DNA of 47,977 nucleotides from MGOM01 sp035455265 (GCA_035455265.1 DATIFK010000149.1:1-47977); one strand, 5' to 3'. Positions 8,168 through 16,283 are shown, numbered from the stretch's first letter. Numbers and translations: made by a program. Notes: generated from the letters alone by a model not told the origin.

Positions 8168-8289
8168 CCAGTCTCCAGTTTCCAGTTCCCAGTTTCCAGC
8201 TCCGAGTCTCCGCCGGGTTATCGATCCCTGATGCCATGGCCACCGACCACTGGCCACTGGCCACTGGGCACTGACCACTGGCCACTGGT
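8168..8289. repeat. Heptad repeat array 1 (inverted CCAGTNN / NNACTGG)
   Basis: From 8168 to about 8212 the sequence is a run of 7-nt units CCAGTYN (six or so, slightly degenerate). From 8247 to 8289 it is six units of CCACTGG, which is the reverse complement of CCAGTGG. The two arms can pair into a long imperfect hairpin. The last unit contains the stop codon of the NrfD-like gene. See arrays 2-7 for the same structure. Confidence 0.85.
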
Positions 8290-9536
8290 CATTCCTTTGG
8301 TCGGTCGAACAATGGGAGGAATCGCACGCCCAGGGTGAACATCAGCAGGGCATAGCCGATCACGCCGAGAGCGATGCCCCATTCCGCCAGGCTCGGCGAA
8401 TAGGCCTGCGCCGTCGTCGAGATGAGAGAGCCGGGAGAATAGGCCTGCGGGACGACGAGTCCGGAGACGGTCACGTTCCAGCGGTGGATGACGATCCCGG
8501 CCGTCGCCAGAACCGAGCCGACGAACAGAGCCAGAGGCTGGCGTCGAAAGCGCGGAGAGAGGAACAGGAAGGCCGGCACCACCAGGCCCAACAGAATCTC
8601 ACCGACCCAGAAGCCGAACCCGTAAGGCGTCTGCTCGTTGAGGACGAACAGCGCCCGGTCGGCGGCCGGCGTGCGCCCGTAGTAGCTGACGGCCGCCAGA
8701 TCCCACAGCTTGATGTAGAGGTAGGCGAGCAGGCCGAGCCCGCTGAAGCGCGCGATCGTTCGCAGGAGCTCAGGCGGAACGGCGCGTCGGCCCGTCACCC
8801 ATTGGATGACAATGGCGGCGCCCATCGTCAGGGCCGGGCCTACGGCGATGGCGGAGACGATGAACATGATCGGCATGCTGGGCTTGAACCAGATCGGGCG
8901 CGAGCGCAGCACGCCGTAGGTAGCCCCCAGGGAGGACTGGTGGAGCAGGGAGATGAGCAGGCCGGCCAGCGCCAGATAGGGCGCGGCGCGGTGGAGGCCG
9001 TGAGCCACGCGCCGCAGCACGGGCCAGCGGGCGAACAGCGGCAACTCGGCCAGCACCGGGGCGAACTCGATCATCAGGATCGTCAGATAGATCGTGATGC
9101 ACCAGGTGATTTCCCACAGCACCGAGTGCACGTTCCAGTAGACCCACGGATGCCAGAAACGGTCAGGGCGCCCGATGTCCATCACCAGCGTCAGCAGCGC
9201 GGTGGTGTAGCCGATGAACCCCAGATAGACCGCCAGACGAACGATCGGCTGGAAGGCCTTCAGCCCGAAGAGGTAGACCACGGCCGAGAGCGTGAAGGCG
9301 CCGGCGCCGAGGGCGATGGCGGAGAGGTCGATGGTGATCCACAGTCCCCACGGGACTCCGTCGCTGAGGTTGGTGACCACCAGGCCGCGGCTGAGGACCT
9401 GGTAGGCCGCCACCAATCCGATGAGGAGGCACAGGCCGATGAAAGCGAACCAGCCCATCTGCCCCGGGGTGAGGGACAGCGGCCCCTTCGACTTCGCCGT
9501 TCCCCTCAGGGGCACGGCTTCGCTCAGGGCGGGCAT
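8289..9536 (-). CDS. nrfD: NrfD/PsrC-type integral membrane subunit
   Basis: A 415-residue protein with about nine or ten hydrophobic helices, of the NrfD/PsrC/HybB family that exchanges electrons with the quinone pool. Typical features are the first helix followed by SDGVPWGLWI, the DIGRPDRFWHPW segment after the third helix, and a WYW-rich region. It lies three bases after the Tat-exported ferredoxin gene, the normal partner. The ATG at 9536 has GGAGGGG about 9 nt upstream. The first 25 codons derive from a sequence resembling the common dispersed CCCTGAGCGAAG repeat, so a later start is possible. With the ferredoxin and the octaheme protein it makes a complete quinone-linked module, but no molybdopterin catalytic subunit is present. 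The stop codon is inside heptad array 1. Confidence 0.9.
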   Translation of the reverse strand: MPALSEAVPLRGTAKSKGPLSLTPGQMGWFAFIGLCLLIGLVAAYQVLSRGLVVTNLSDGVPWGLWITIDLSAIALGAGAFTLSAVVYLFGLKAFQPIVRLAVYLGFIGYTTALLTLVMDIGRPDRFWHPWVYWNVHSVLWEITWCITIYLTILMIEFAPVLAELPLFARWPVLRRVAHGLHRAAPYLALAGLLISLLHQSSLGATYGVLRSRPIWFKPSMPIMFIVSAIAVGPALTMGAAIVIQWVTGRRAVPPELLRTIARFSGLGLLAYLYIKLWDLAAVSYYGRTPAADRALFVLNEQTPYGFGFWVGEILLGLVVPAFLFLSPRFRRQPLALFVGSVLATAGIVIHRWNVTVSGLVVPQAYSPGSLISTTAQAYSPSLAEWGIALGVIGYALLMFTLGVRFLPLFDRPKE

Positions 9537-9538
9537 GG

Positions 9539-10375
9539 CTACAGCCCCTCCTTCGGCGGAATGTAATAGACGCTCGGCTCGGTGCCCAGCTCCTCGCGCA
9601 GCCGCAGCGTCGGGTTGTCGGAGATCGTCTGAGAGACCTTGCTGTCCGGGTCGTTGAGGTCCCCGAAGACGCGGGCGCCGACGGGGCAGACATTGACGCA
9701 CGCCGGCGTAGCCTCCGGATCAGCACCGGGCCTCAGGCCGTTGGCCAAACCGGCGTCGATGCGGTGAATGCAGAAGGTGCACTTCTCGACGACCCCCCGC
9801 GGCCGACGCGCCACCTCGGGCGTGCCCCAGGTGGGGACGAACGGGTTCTCATCGTGGCGCGCTTCCCAGTTGAACTTGCGCACGTCGTAGGGACAGGCGA
9901 CCTCGCAGTACCGGCAGCCGATGCAGCGGTCGTAGTCCATGACCACCAGACCGTCGTCGCGCACGAAGGTCGCGCCCACCGGGCAGACCTCGACGCACGG
10001 CGCGTGCTGGCAGTGCAGGCAGGGGCGGCTGAAGAAGAAGGACCGGCCCGCGGAAGTCTCGTCGCGCACGACGATGTTCCAGGGGCGGACGGCGTCGACG
10101 TCGTTGGTGGCTGTGCAGGCACGCAGGCAGTACTCGCAGCCGATGCAGCGGTCGAGGTTGATGACCATCCCCCAGTGCGGACCGCTTCGCGGGGCGGCCG
10201 TGTCGCCGTCGCCCTCGACCTGCCGCTGCCGCAGACTGGCGAAGGGGGACAGCGGCCCGGTGGTCAGCGCTTGCGAGGCCACGACGGAGCCGGCGGCGGC
10301 TCCCGCCATAGTCAGGAAGTCGCGCCGGGTGAGCTCGACCTTGACCCGGCGGCGGGTCCTAACCTTCCGGCTCAT
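9539..10375 (-). CDS. Tat-exported four-cluster [4Fe-4S] ferredoxin subunit (HybA/PsrB/NrfC family)
   Basis: A 278-residue electron-transfer subunit. The N terminus TRRDFLTMAGAAAG is a clear twin-arginine signal, so the protein acts outside the cytoplasmic membrane. Cysteine groups CIGCEYCLRAC, CLHCQHAPCVEVCP, CIGCRYCEVACP and CTFC...CVNVCP supply four [4Fe-4S] clusters, as in HybA, PsrB and DsrO. The ATG at 10375 lies inside the end of the octaheme gene, with which it overlaps by 17 nt, and the NrfD-like gene follows after two bases. In the family such a subunit connects NrfD to a catalytic or cytochrome subunit; here the octaheme cytochrome is the only candidate. Confidence 0.94.
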   Translation of the reverse strand: MSRKVRTRRRVKVELTRRDFLTMAGAAAGSVVASQALTTGPLSPFASLRQRQVEGDGDTAAPRSGPHWGMVINLDRCIGCEYCLRACTATNDVDAVRPWNIVVRDETSAGRSFFFSRPCLHCQHAPCVEVCPVGATFVRDDGLVVMDYDRCIGCRYCEVACPYDVRKFNWEARHDENPFVPTWGTPEVARRPRGVVEKCTFCIHRIDAGLANGLRPGADPEATPACVNVCPVGARVFGDLNDPDSKVSQTISDNPTLRLREELGTEPSVYYIPPKEGL

Positions 10376-11381
10376 CGTCCACCTCGACCTCTTCGTCGAT
10401 CACTTTCAGCCGCCGCGAGACGACCCAGGCGGCCGTGCCGCCCATGATCAGGCCCACGATCGCTCCCTGCGCCAGCCCGGTGTACAGGCGCGTGCTGCTG
10501 CTGGCCTCGAGCGAGGAGATCGTCTCCTTCTGAGCCTGGATTTCCTGCCGCAGCGCCTCCGGATTCACGTCTTGGACCTGTTGGAGCTCGCCCGTCAGCG
10601 CCAGGATGGTGTCGCGCGAGTGGACCGTGTCCTGGTGACAGCCGATGCAGGCCTCCGAGCCGACGCTGAACGTGTGGCCGGTGGGCACCAGGCCGCCGAC
10701 GGCCGATCCGGTCTGGGGGCCGGTGTACATGTGACAACTGCTGCACTCGAGGCCGGCGTTGGCGTGGGTGCTGTGTGTGAACGTCTGCCCCGGGTCGTTG
10801 TGGCAGTTGGTGCACAGAGCCGTGATGCTCTCGGCCTTCGGCTTCTGGGAGTGCGGATCGTGGCAGGACTGGCAGTTGATCCCGACCTCACCGTGCCGGC
10901 TGGCGCGCCATTCGTCGGTGGTGGTCTTGTGGCAGGTGGCGCACAGCGACGCGTCGGGCGTGATCGGCATCGGCTTCTCCGGATGTCCGACCTGGAAGGG
11001 GCCATGACAGGCCTCGCAGGTGACGCCTTCGGCGGTGTAGGTGTTGTTGCTGGTGTCGTAGCCGGTGGTGTGGCACGTCAGGCAGCTGAACTGGCTGCCG
11101 AGCGCCTGCCAGTCCTGCTGGAAGACGGGAGAGGAAAACGCCTGCGCGTGGCGCGTGGTCTCCCAGGCGGCGTGGATGTCCTTATGGCAGCTCCCGCAAA
11201 AGTCGGGGCCGTTGTAGCGAGTCGTTGGTCCAGGCGTGGGCTCAGGTGTCTGCGCCTGGGCCTGGGCTTGCGTCCAGGCCTCGGCCGCGGGAGGGTTGGA
11301 TGCGGCCAAGAGGGCAAACGCCATGGAGGTGACGAAGATGGCAGCGAAGGCCTGCCACGGGCGCACGACTCGACGCGACAT
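10359..11381 (-). CDS. Octaheme cytochrome c with C-terminal membrane anchor
   Basis: A 340-residue exported cytochrome. A signal peptide (about residues 1-36) is followed by a Gln/Pro/Thr-rich stretch and eight CxxCH motifs: CGSCH, CLTCH, CEACH, CATCH, CQSCH, CTNCH, CSSCH, CIGCH. A predicted coiled coil (about 255-290) precedes a hydrophobic helix near residue 305 and an acidic tail. It resembles cytochrome c554 and octaheme tetrathionate-reductase-like proteins in motif order, but all motifs are standard CxxCH, with none of the special heme sites of MccA-type sulfite reductase or CxxCK of NrfA. The ATG at 11381 is preferred because AGGAGG lies 9 nt upstream; an ATG at 11390 abuts that site. 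It opens the three-gene module with ferredoxin and NrfD. Confidence 0.88.
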   Translation of the reverse strand: MSRRVVRPWQAFAAIFVTSMAFALLAASNPPAAEAWTQAQAQAQTPEPTPGPTTRYNGPDFCGSCHKDIHAAWETTRHAQAFSSPVFQQDWQALGSQFSCLTCHTTGYDTSNNTYTAEGVTCEACHGPFQVGHPEKPMPITPDASLCATCHKTTTDEWRASRHGEVGINCQSCHDPHSQKPKAESITALCTNCHNDPGQTFTHSTHANAGLECSSCHMYTGPQTGSAVGGLVPTGHTFSVGSEACIGCHQDTVHSRDTILALTGELQQVQDVNPEALRQEIQAQKETISSLEASSSTRLYTGLAQGAIVGLIMGGTAAWVVSRRLKVIDEEVEVDDEPEG

Positions 11382-11990
11382 TCTCCTCATCCTCCTACCC
11401 TCTCCCACCCGTCGTCCCAGGTCCGGACGGTGAGCCAAGACGTGGTTAGGGAGCGCGACCCATGGGTATGGGCAGTTCAACCCATTTCCTTATATGCGAC
11501 CTTTCTTGGTGAAGTTAGTGAGACCTGTCACAAGGCCTGAGGCAGAAACTCACGCCCCAGGATTCGGATCCTCTCCCGCCGAAGGCGGCCTGGGCGCCCG
11601 GGGGAGGCAGTCCTTCCGGCCTTACCGGGGATCGCGCGGTGCATCCCGAAAAGGCCTTGGAGCAGTGTTCGCATTCCTTGGCTCGACCGGCGACGGCTGC
11701 CGACGATCATCCGACGTTCAGGGGGAGGCAATGGTGGAGCTGCTGATCCGTTGAGCCCCTTCACCTTCCGGAGAAACGTGGGCCTGGCGCCTCCGCTTGT
11801 TCCCCGCGTTGGCCTCTCACCGGATGTTGGACCGCGGCTCATCCGCGATTAAGCCACGACCGTGAGAATGCGCTCAGGGAAATGCCCTCGCGGGTCGGCG
11901 CACAAATCCGATGACATATGTCCGGATGGCTCGCCGGGCTTCGATGATAGAATGCCTCCGCTTTGAGCGGACGATGAGGGAGCCAACAGC
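11382..11990. other. 609-bp divergent intergenic region between the octaheme and ccm operons
   Basis: I see no convincing gene here; small frames on both strands lack recognisable content. It must contain both divergent promoters. A long hairpin at 11553-11596 (outer arms CGCCCCAGG and CCTGGGCG, inner CCGCC-GAA-GGCGG) is the main structured element. ACCCATGGGT near 11460 is a perfect 10-nt palindrome. A seven-codon frame with a GGGGGAGG site starts at 11731 and may be chance. Confidence 0.5.
11945..11953 (+). promoter_or_regulatory. Extended -10 element upstream of ccmE
   Basis: TGATAGAAT fits an extended -10 (TG, one base, TAGAAT at 11948-11953). It lies about 38 nt before the ccmE start. 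No good -35 is seen at 16-18 nt upstream, as is normal for extended -10 promoters. Confidence 0.4.
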
Positions 11991-12515
11991 ATGACGGAGA
12001 ATGCACAACCGGCTCGTTTGCCTGCTTCCGGTGGATCGAGGACGAAGTTTTGGGTCGGCGGCCTGTTGATTGTGGCCGCCATCGTGTACCTGATCGCCTC
12101 CTCGACTTCCGCCGCGGCGCAGTACTACCTGACGATCGACGAGCTGCAGGCCCAGGGCGGTGCCGTGGCCGGGCGGACCCTGAAGATTTCGGGCGCCGTC
12201 GACGGCGCGACGATCGTCTACGACGCGAAATCGCTGACGCTTCAGTTCACCATCGCCAACGTGCCCGGCGACATGAGTGCCATCGAACGCGCCGGCGGTC
12301 TGGCGGAAGTGCTCCACCAGGCGGTCGTCGATCCGATGGCGCAGCGTCTGCCGGTGGTCTACGTCGGACCCAAGCCGGACCTGCTGCGCAACGAAGCCCA
12401 GGCGATCGTCACCGGGCATCTGGGCGAGGACGGCGTCTTCTACGCCGATGAACTGCTGCTCAAGTGCCCCACGCGCTACGAGGAGCAGGTTCCGGCTCAG
12501 GTCTCCACCGGCTGA
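11991..12515 (+). CDS. ccmE: Cytochrome c maturation heme chaperone CcmE, CxxxY variant
   Basis: A 174-residue protein with a cytoplasmic N terminus, one transmembrane helix (about residues 21-38) and a periplasmic OB-fold beta domain. CcmE binds heme covalently and hands it to the CcmF/H machinery. In most bacteria the ligand is the histidine of HxxxY; here the corresponding site near the C terminus reads LLLKCPTRYEE, giving CxxxY. That variant is known from archaea and some sulfate reducers with a modified System I. The ATG at 11991 follows GAGGGA. It is first in the ccm operon, directly ahead of ccmF. Confidence 0.92.
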   Translation: MTENAQPARLPASGGSRTKFWVGGLLIVAAIVYLIASSTSAAAQYYLTIDELQAQGGAVAGRTLKISGAVDGATIVYDAKSLTLQFTIANVPGDMSAIERAGGLAEVLHQAVVDPMAQRLPVVYVGPKPDLLRNEAQAIVTGHLGEDGVFYADELLLKCPTRYEEQVPAQVSTG

Positions 12516-12560
12516 TCGCCGGGCCGGCGCACGGCCGGCCCTTCTCCCCTCCGAGGCTCG

Positions 12561-14615
12561 ATGATCGCGAACATCGGCTACTTTGCCCTGGTGCTGGCCT
12601 TCCTGGCGTCGCTGTACGGCGCCGGCGCCGCCGCCTTCGGAGCGCTACGGCAGCGGCCGGCCTTCGTCGAGAGCGGGCGGCACGCCATGCTGCTGACCTG
12701 GCCGTTGGTGAGCGTCGCCGCGGCCTGCATCATCACCCTGCTGCTGACGCAGCAGTATCAAATCTCCTACGTCGCCTCCGTCACGAGCCGCGCCATGCCG
12801 GCCTACCTGAAGATCACCGCGCTGTGGGGCGGCCAGCCGGGTTCGCTCGTCTTCTGGTCGTGGCTGATGTCGGCCTTCGCCACCGCCGCCAGCCTGCGGC
12901 GCTGGGATCGCGACCGCGAACTCCTGCCGTGGGTCGTGGTCGTCACCATGGTCACGCTGGCCTTCTTCCTGATGCTGGTCATCTTCTTCGAGAACCCCTT
13001 CGCCCGGCTGTGGCAGACGATCGACGGGCAGCAGGTGACGGCGATGTTCGCCCCGGCGGGCACGATTCCGCTCGTGCCGGTCGACGGCAACGGCCTCAAC
13101 CCCCTGCTGCGCCATCCGGGGATGGTCATCCATCCGCCCATGCTCTACCTCGGCTTCGTCTCGTTCGTCATCCCCTTCGCCTTCGCCATGGCGGCGCTGG
13201 TGACGGGACGGACCGACGACCGCTGGATCCGAGTCACGCGGCGTTGGACGCTGGTGGCGTGGCTCTTCCTTTCCCTCGGCCTGATCCTCGGCGGGCGCTG
13301 GGCCTACGATGTGCTCGGCTGGGGCGGTTACTGGGGCTGGGATCCGGTGGAGATCGCCGCCTTCATGCCGTGGCTGTCCGGCACCGCCTTCCTCCACTCG
13401 GTCATGATTCAGGAAAAGCGCGGCATGCTCAAGCGCTGGAACATGGTCCTGATCATCGTGACGTACTCCCTGGTCATCTTTGGGACGTTCCTGACACGCT
13501 CGGGCGTGTTGAGCTCGGTGCACGCCTTTGCCCAGTCGGCCATCGGGCCCCTGTTCTTCGCCTTCATCGGCCTGACCCTGATCGTCTCGGTGGCGTTACT
13601 GCTCCATCGCTGGAACGACCTGCGCAGCGAAAGCCAGCTCGGCTCACTGCTCTCGCGCGAATCGCTCTTCTTGTGGAACAACCTGCTGTTCATGGGGATT
13701 CTGATCGTTTGCTTCTGGGGCGTCATCTTCCCCCTGGTGTCGGAGCTGTTCACGGGCCAGAAGGTCACCGTCGGACCTCCGTTTTACGAGCGAGCGACCG
13801 GCCCTCTGTGGGCCGGGTTGTTGCTGCTGATGGGAGTGGCGCCGCTTTCGGCCTACGGGCGCACGGCGGCGCGGCTGTTGGGTCGGGCGTTGTGGAAACC
13901 GGCCGCACTCACCGTGGTGGTCGTGGGCGTGCTGATCGCCCGCGGCGTGACGAGTCCGGCGGCGCTGGTGGGCTACGGCCTGGCGACGTTGACGGCCCTG
14001 GTGACGCTCTTCGAGTTCGCCCGCGGCGCGTGGGCGCGTCGACTTCGCCATGGCGAGAGTCTTCCGCTGGCGCTGTGGCGCATGGCGGGCCGCAACCGCC
14101 GCCGCTACGGCGGCTACATCATTCACCTGGGGGTGGTCCTGATGGCCTTCGGGATCATCGGGATCGAGATGTTCCAGACCGAAACGCAGGGAACGCTGGC
14201 TCAGGGCGAGCAGTTGACCCTCGGACGCTACGTGGTGGTCTACAACTCGCTGGCGCAGTTCGACACCCCCGACGACCGCAACGTCGCCCGGGCGGTGGTG
14301 TCGGTCTATCGCGATGGCCGCTACGTGGGGGAACTCCACCCGCGCCGCGACTACTACTACGCCTCACAGCAGCCGATGACCATCCCCGGCGTGCGTTCGA
14401 CGCTGGAGGATGACCTGTATGTCATCCTGGTCGGGTGGGAGCCGATCGCCACCCAGGGGGCGACCTTCAAGATCTATCACAACCCGTTGGTCAACTTCGT
14501 CTGGTTCGGGGGAATCGTGTTCATCCTGGGCACGCTGGTCGCGGCGTGGCCCGAGCGCGAGACGGAGCCGGTGCCGGCGCGGGTGCGCGCCGCCGCCGCG
14601 CCGGTTGGAGCCTGA
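12561..14615 (+). CDS. ccmF: Heme lyase subunit CcmF
   Basis: A 684-residue polytopic membrane protein of the CcmF/CcsA heme-handling family, about the usual length (650-680). The heme-binding WWD-type motif is seen as WGGYWGWDPVE near residue 255, with flanking conserved histidines in RHPGMVIHPPMLYLG and FLHSVM. The first half carries ITALWGGQPGSLVFWSW, also typical. A periplasmic domain lies near residues 535-640 and a last helix near 655. It receives heme from CcmE and attaches it to apocytochromes with CcmH. The gene lies 45 nt after ccmE and ends one base before the ccmH start. Confidence 0.97.
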   Translation: MIANIGYFALVLAFLASLYGAGAAAFGALRQRPAFVESGRHAMLLTWPLVSVAAACIITLLLTQQYQISYVASVTSRAMPAYLKITALWGGQPGSLVFWSWLMSAFATAASLRRWDRDRELLPWVVVVTMVTLAFFLMLVIFFENPFARLWQTIDGQQVTAMFAPAGTIPLVPVDGNGLNPLLRHPGMVIHPPMLYLGFVSFVIPFAFAMAALVTGRTDDRWIRVTRRWTLVAWLFLSLGLILGGRWAYDVLGWGGYWGWDPVEIAAFMPWLSGTAFLHSVMIQEKRGMLKRWNMVLIIVTYSLVIFGTFLTRSGVLSSVHAFAQSAIGPLFFAFIGLTLIVSVALLLHRWNDLRSESQLGSLLSRESLFLWNNLLFMGILIVCFWGVIFPLVSELFTGQKVTVGPPFYERATGPLWAGLLLLMGVAPLSAYGRTAARLLGRALWKPAALTVVVVGVLIARGVTSPAALVGYGLATLTALVTLFEFARGAWARRLRHGESLPLALWRMAGRNRRRYGGYIIHLGVVLMAFGIIGIEMFQTETQGTLAQGEQLTLGRYVVVYNSLAQFDTPDDRNVARAVVSVYRDGRYVGELHPRRDYYYASQQPMTIPGVRSTLEDDLYVILVGWEPIATQGATFKIYHNPLVNFVWFGGIVFILGTLVAAWPERETEPVPARVRAAAAPVGA

Positions 14616-14616
14616 G

Positions 14617-15141
14617 ATGGGAAGCCGCGGCATTCTGCCTCCCCCTGAAAGGGGGAGGGTCAGGGGAGGGGGTGGACTCCTCGTCGCGGCAATCGCCGTC
14701 TTCCTCCTCGCGCTCGCCGCCCTCGTCGTTCCGGCGCGAGCGCAAGAGCCGACGCCCTCCGACGACGAAGTCAACGCCATCGCCAAGGGTCTGTACTGTC
14801 CGGTGTGCGAGAACGTGCCGCTGGACGTCTGCCCGACACAGGCCTGCGCCCAGTGGCGCGCGACCATTCGCGAGAAGCTCGCCGCCGGTTGGAGCAAGGA
14901 GCAGATCCAACAGTACTTCGTCGAGCAGTACGGGGCGCGGGTCCTGGCGACTCCGCCGCCGACCGGGCTCAACTGGCTGGTGTACGTACTTCCACCGGCG
15001 GCCTTCCTCCTTGCGGCCTATTTCCTGTGGCGCACGATGCGCCGCTGGGAACGCGCCGGTCAATCGCCGCAGCCGCCCGCCTCCTCCTCGGACGACCCCT
15101 ACGTCGCCCGGCTGGAAGAGGAGCTGCGACGCCGAGCGTGA
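14617..15141 (+). CDS. ccmH: Cytochrome c maturation protein CcmH
   Basis: A 174-residue protein with a signal peptide or N-terminal helix (about residues 22-40), a redox domain containing GLYCPVCENVPLDVCPTQAC (residues about 57-76), the conserved WRATIREKLAAGWS...QYFVEQYG helices and a C-terminal helix (about 110-130). CcmH keeps apocytochrome cysteines reduced for heme ligation. Compared with classic CcmH (LRCxxCQ), a second Cys pair, CPTQAC, follows the first. Residues 5-20 are encoded by a GC-rich dispersed hairpin (14638-14658), unusual inside a gene; no in-frame start lies after it, so the repeat appears to be translated. It follows ccmF by one base. Confidence 0.92.
   Translation: MGSRGILPPPERGRVRGGGGLLVAAIAVFLLALAALVVPARAQEPTPSDDEVNAIAKGLYCPVCENVPLDVCPTQACAQWRATIREKLAAGWSKEQIQQYFVEQYGARVLATPPPTGLNWLVYVLPPAAFLLAAYFLWRTMRRWERAGQSPQPPASSSDDPYVARLEEELRRRA
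14638..14658. repeat. GC-rich palindromic repeat inside the 5' end of ccmH
   Basis: A perfect 9-bp stem, CCTCCCCCT-GAA-AGGGGGAGG, continuing into GTCAGGGGAGGGGGTGG. Sequences of this type are common intergenic dispersed repeats in GC-rich genomes. Here it is in frame and codes for the polar start of the CcmH signal peptide. Confidence 0.7.
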
Positions 15142-15177
15142 CGTCCGCCGCCCTGGCTGGCTGAGGCACCCATCGCC

Positions 15178-15744
15178 ATGACATCCACGGACTCTTCTTC
15201 CGCCACGACTCGCTCGCGCCCCGCCTGGGGCGCGGCGCTGGTGTGGGTCGGCGTGCTGGCGCTGCTGGCCCTCGTCGGTTTCGGGCTGATCCGGACGCAG
15301 CGGGGCCCGGTGGCCGTCGGCTCGCACATGCCGGACTTCACGCTGACGACCTTCGACGGCCAGACGTATGACACGGCGAAGGAGCGAGGCCGCGTCCTCG
15401 TCGTCAACTTCTGGGCATCCTGGTGCAAACCCTGCGAGCAGGAAGCCGCCGCTCTGGAGGAGGCCCATCGGCGACTGAGCCCGGACGGCGTCCTGTTCCT
15501 CGGCGTCAACTACGTCGACACCGAACCGGAAGCCCTGGCGTACCTCGATCGTTTCGACATCACCTATCCCAACGGAGCCGACCTGGGGACGCGCGTCTCC
15601 CAGTCCTTCCGCATCCGGGGGGTGCCCGAGACGTACATCGCCGGTCCCGACGGCATCCTGACCTTTGTCAAGATCGGACCGTTTGAATCGCTGGACGAGA
15701 TCCTGACCGCCGTGAAAACGGCGCAGGCCGGGCCGTCGTCCTGA
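15178..15744 (+). CDS. ccmG: Thioredoxin-like CcmG/DsbE/ResA protein
   Basis: A 188-residue membrane-anchored thiol:disulfide reductase. One N-terminal helix (about residues 20-38) precedes a TlpA/ResA-like thioredoxin fold with the active site NFWASWCKPCEQE near residue 85 and the cis-proline loop GVPETY near residue 145. The acidic and proline residues typical of ResA/CcmG are present. It supplies electrons to CcmH or directly to CxxCH motifs of apocytochromes. The gene lies 36 nt after ccmH in the same operon. Start ATG at 15178; the upstream Shine-Dalgarno site is weak (GGCTGAGG). Confidence 0.93.
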   Translation: MTSTDSSSATTRSRPAWGAALVWVGVLALLALVGFGLIRTQRGPVAVGSHMPDFTLTTFDGQTYDTAKERGRVLVVNFWASWCKPCEQEAAALEEAHRRLSPDGVLFLGVNYVDTEPEALAYLDRFDITYPNGADLGTRVSQSFRIRGVPETYIAGPDGILTFVKIGPFESLDEILTAVKTAQAGPSS

Positions 15745-15761
15745 GCTGGGGAGCCTCCGTC

Positions 15762-16283
15762 ATGGATCCTGCGACTGCTCTGGTTCTGCTCGCGATGTTG
15801 ATCCTCACTGGGGCCATCATCGCTCGGCCCCTGGCCGCGGGCGGAGGGAAGGCCGTCGACGAGCGCGAGAAGCGCCTGTCCACGTTGTACGCGCAACAGG
15901 ACCACATTCTGGCCTTCCTCCAGGAGCTGGACATGGACTTCGCCATGGGCAAGATCCTGCCGGAAGACCATGCGGCGCAGCGCGCTGACTGGTTGGCGCG
16001 AGGCGCCGATGTCCTCAAGGAGATCGACGAGCTGGGAGCCTCCCGCGCCCGGTCGGAGGATCTCGATGCCCAACTCGAAGACAAGGTCGCCCGGCTGCGT
16101 CCAACGATCAGCCGGGGCTCCCGCTCGGCGCTGGAGCGGAGCCTGGAGGCCGAAGTGGCCCGCCGCAAGGAGGCTCTGAGCTCCGCGGCGGGGTACTGCG
16201 GCCACTGCGGCCAGCCCCTGGTTGCCGGGGACCGCTTCTGCTCGCGCTGCGGCACTCCCGTTCCGTCCGGGACGCCGGCGTGA
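15762..16283 (+). CDS. CcmI-like membrane protein with C-terminal double zinc ribbon
   Basis: A 173-residue protein with an N-terminal helix (about residues 5-24), a coiled-coil segment with LQELDMDFAMGKILPEDH (about 52-70) typical of CcmI N-terminal parts, a second helical region, and a zinc ribbon with CGHCGQ and CSRCGT (about 145-162). Classical CcmI carries TPR repeats after the coiled coil to hold apocytochromes; here they are replaced by the ribbon. Its position between ccmG and the diheme protein in the operon supports a role in apocytochrome handling. The function is inferred, not established. Confidence 0.7.
   Translation: MDPATALVLLAMLILTGAIIARPLAAGGGKAVDEREKRLSTLYAQQDHILAFLQELDMDFAMGKILPEDHAAQRADWLARGADVLKEIDELGASRARSEDLDAQLEDKVARLRPTISRGSRSALERSLEAEVARRKEALSSAAGYCGHCGQPLVAGDRFCSRCGTPVPSGTPA

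Noticed and set aside
8168..8289. CRISPR array interpretation of the heptad repeats
   Set aside because: Units are 7 nt, degenerate, inverted and without unique spacers; no cas gene is present.
10359..11381. Nitrite reductase NrfA, hydroxylamine oxidoreductase or MccA sulfite reductase
   Set aside because: No CxxCK motif, no CX15CH-type special heme site and no HAO-type crosslinking tyrosine context are visible.
11494..11842. Small genes in the divergent intergenic region
   Set aside because: Candidate frames on either strand have no proper ribosome binding site and unremarkable, low-complexity translations.
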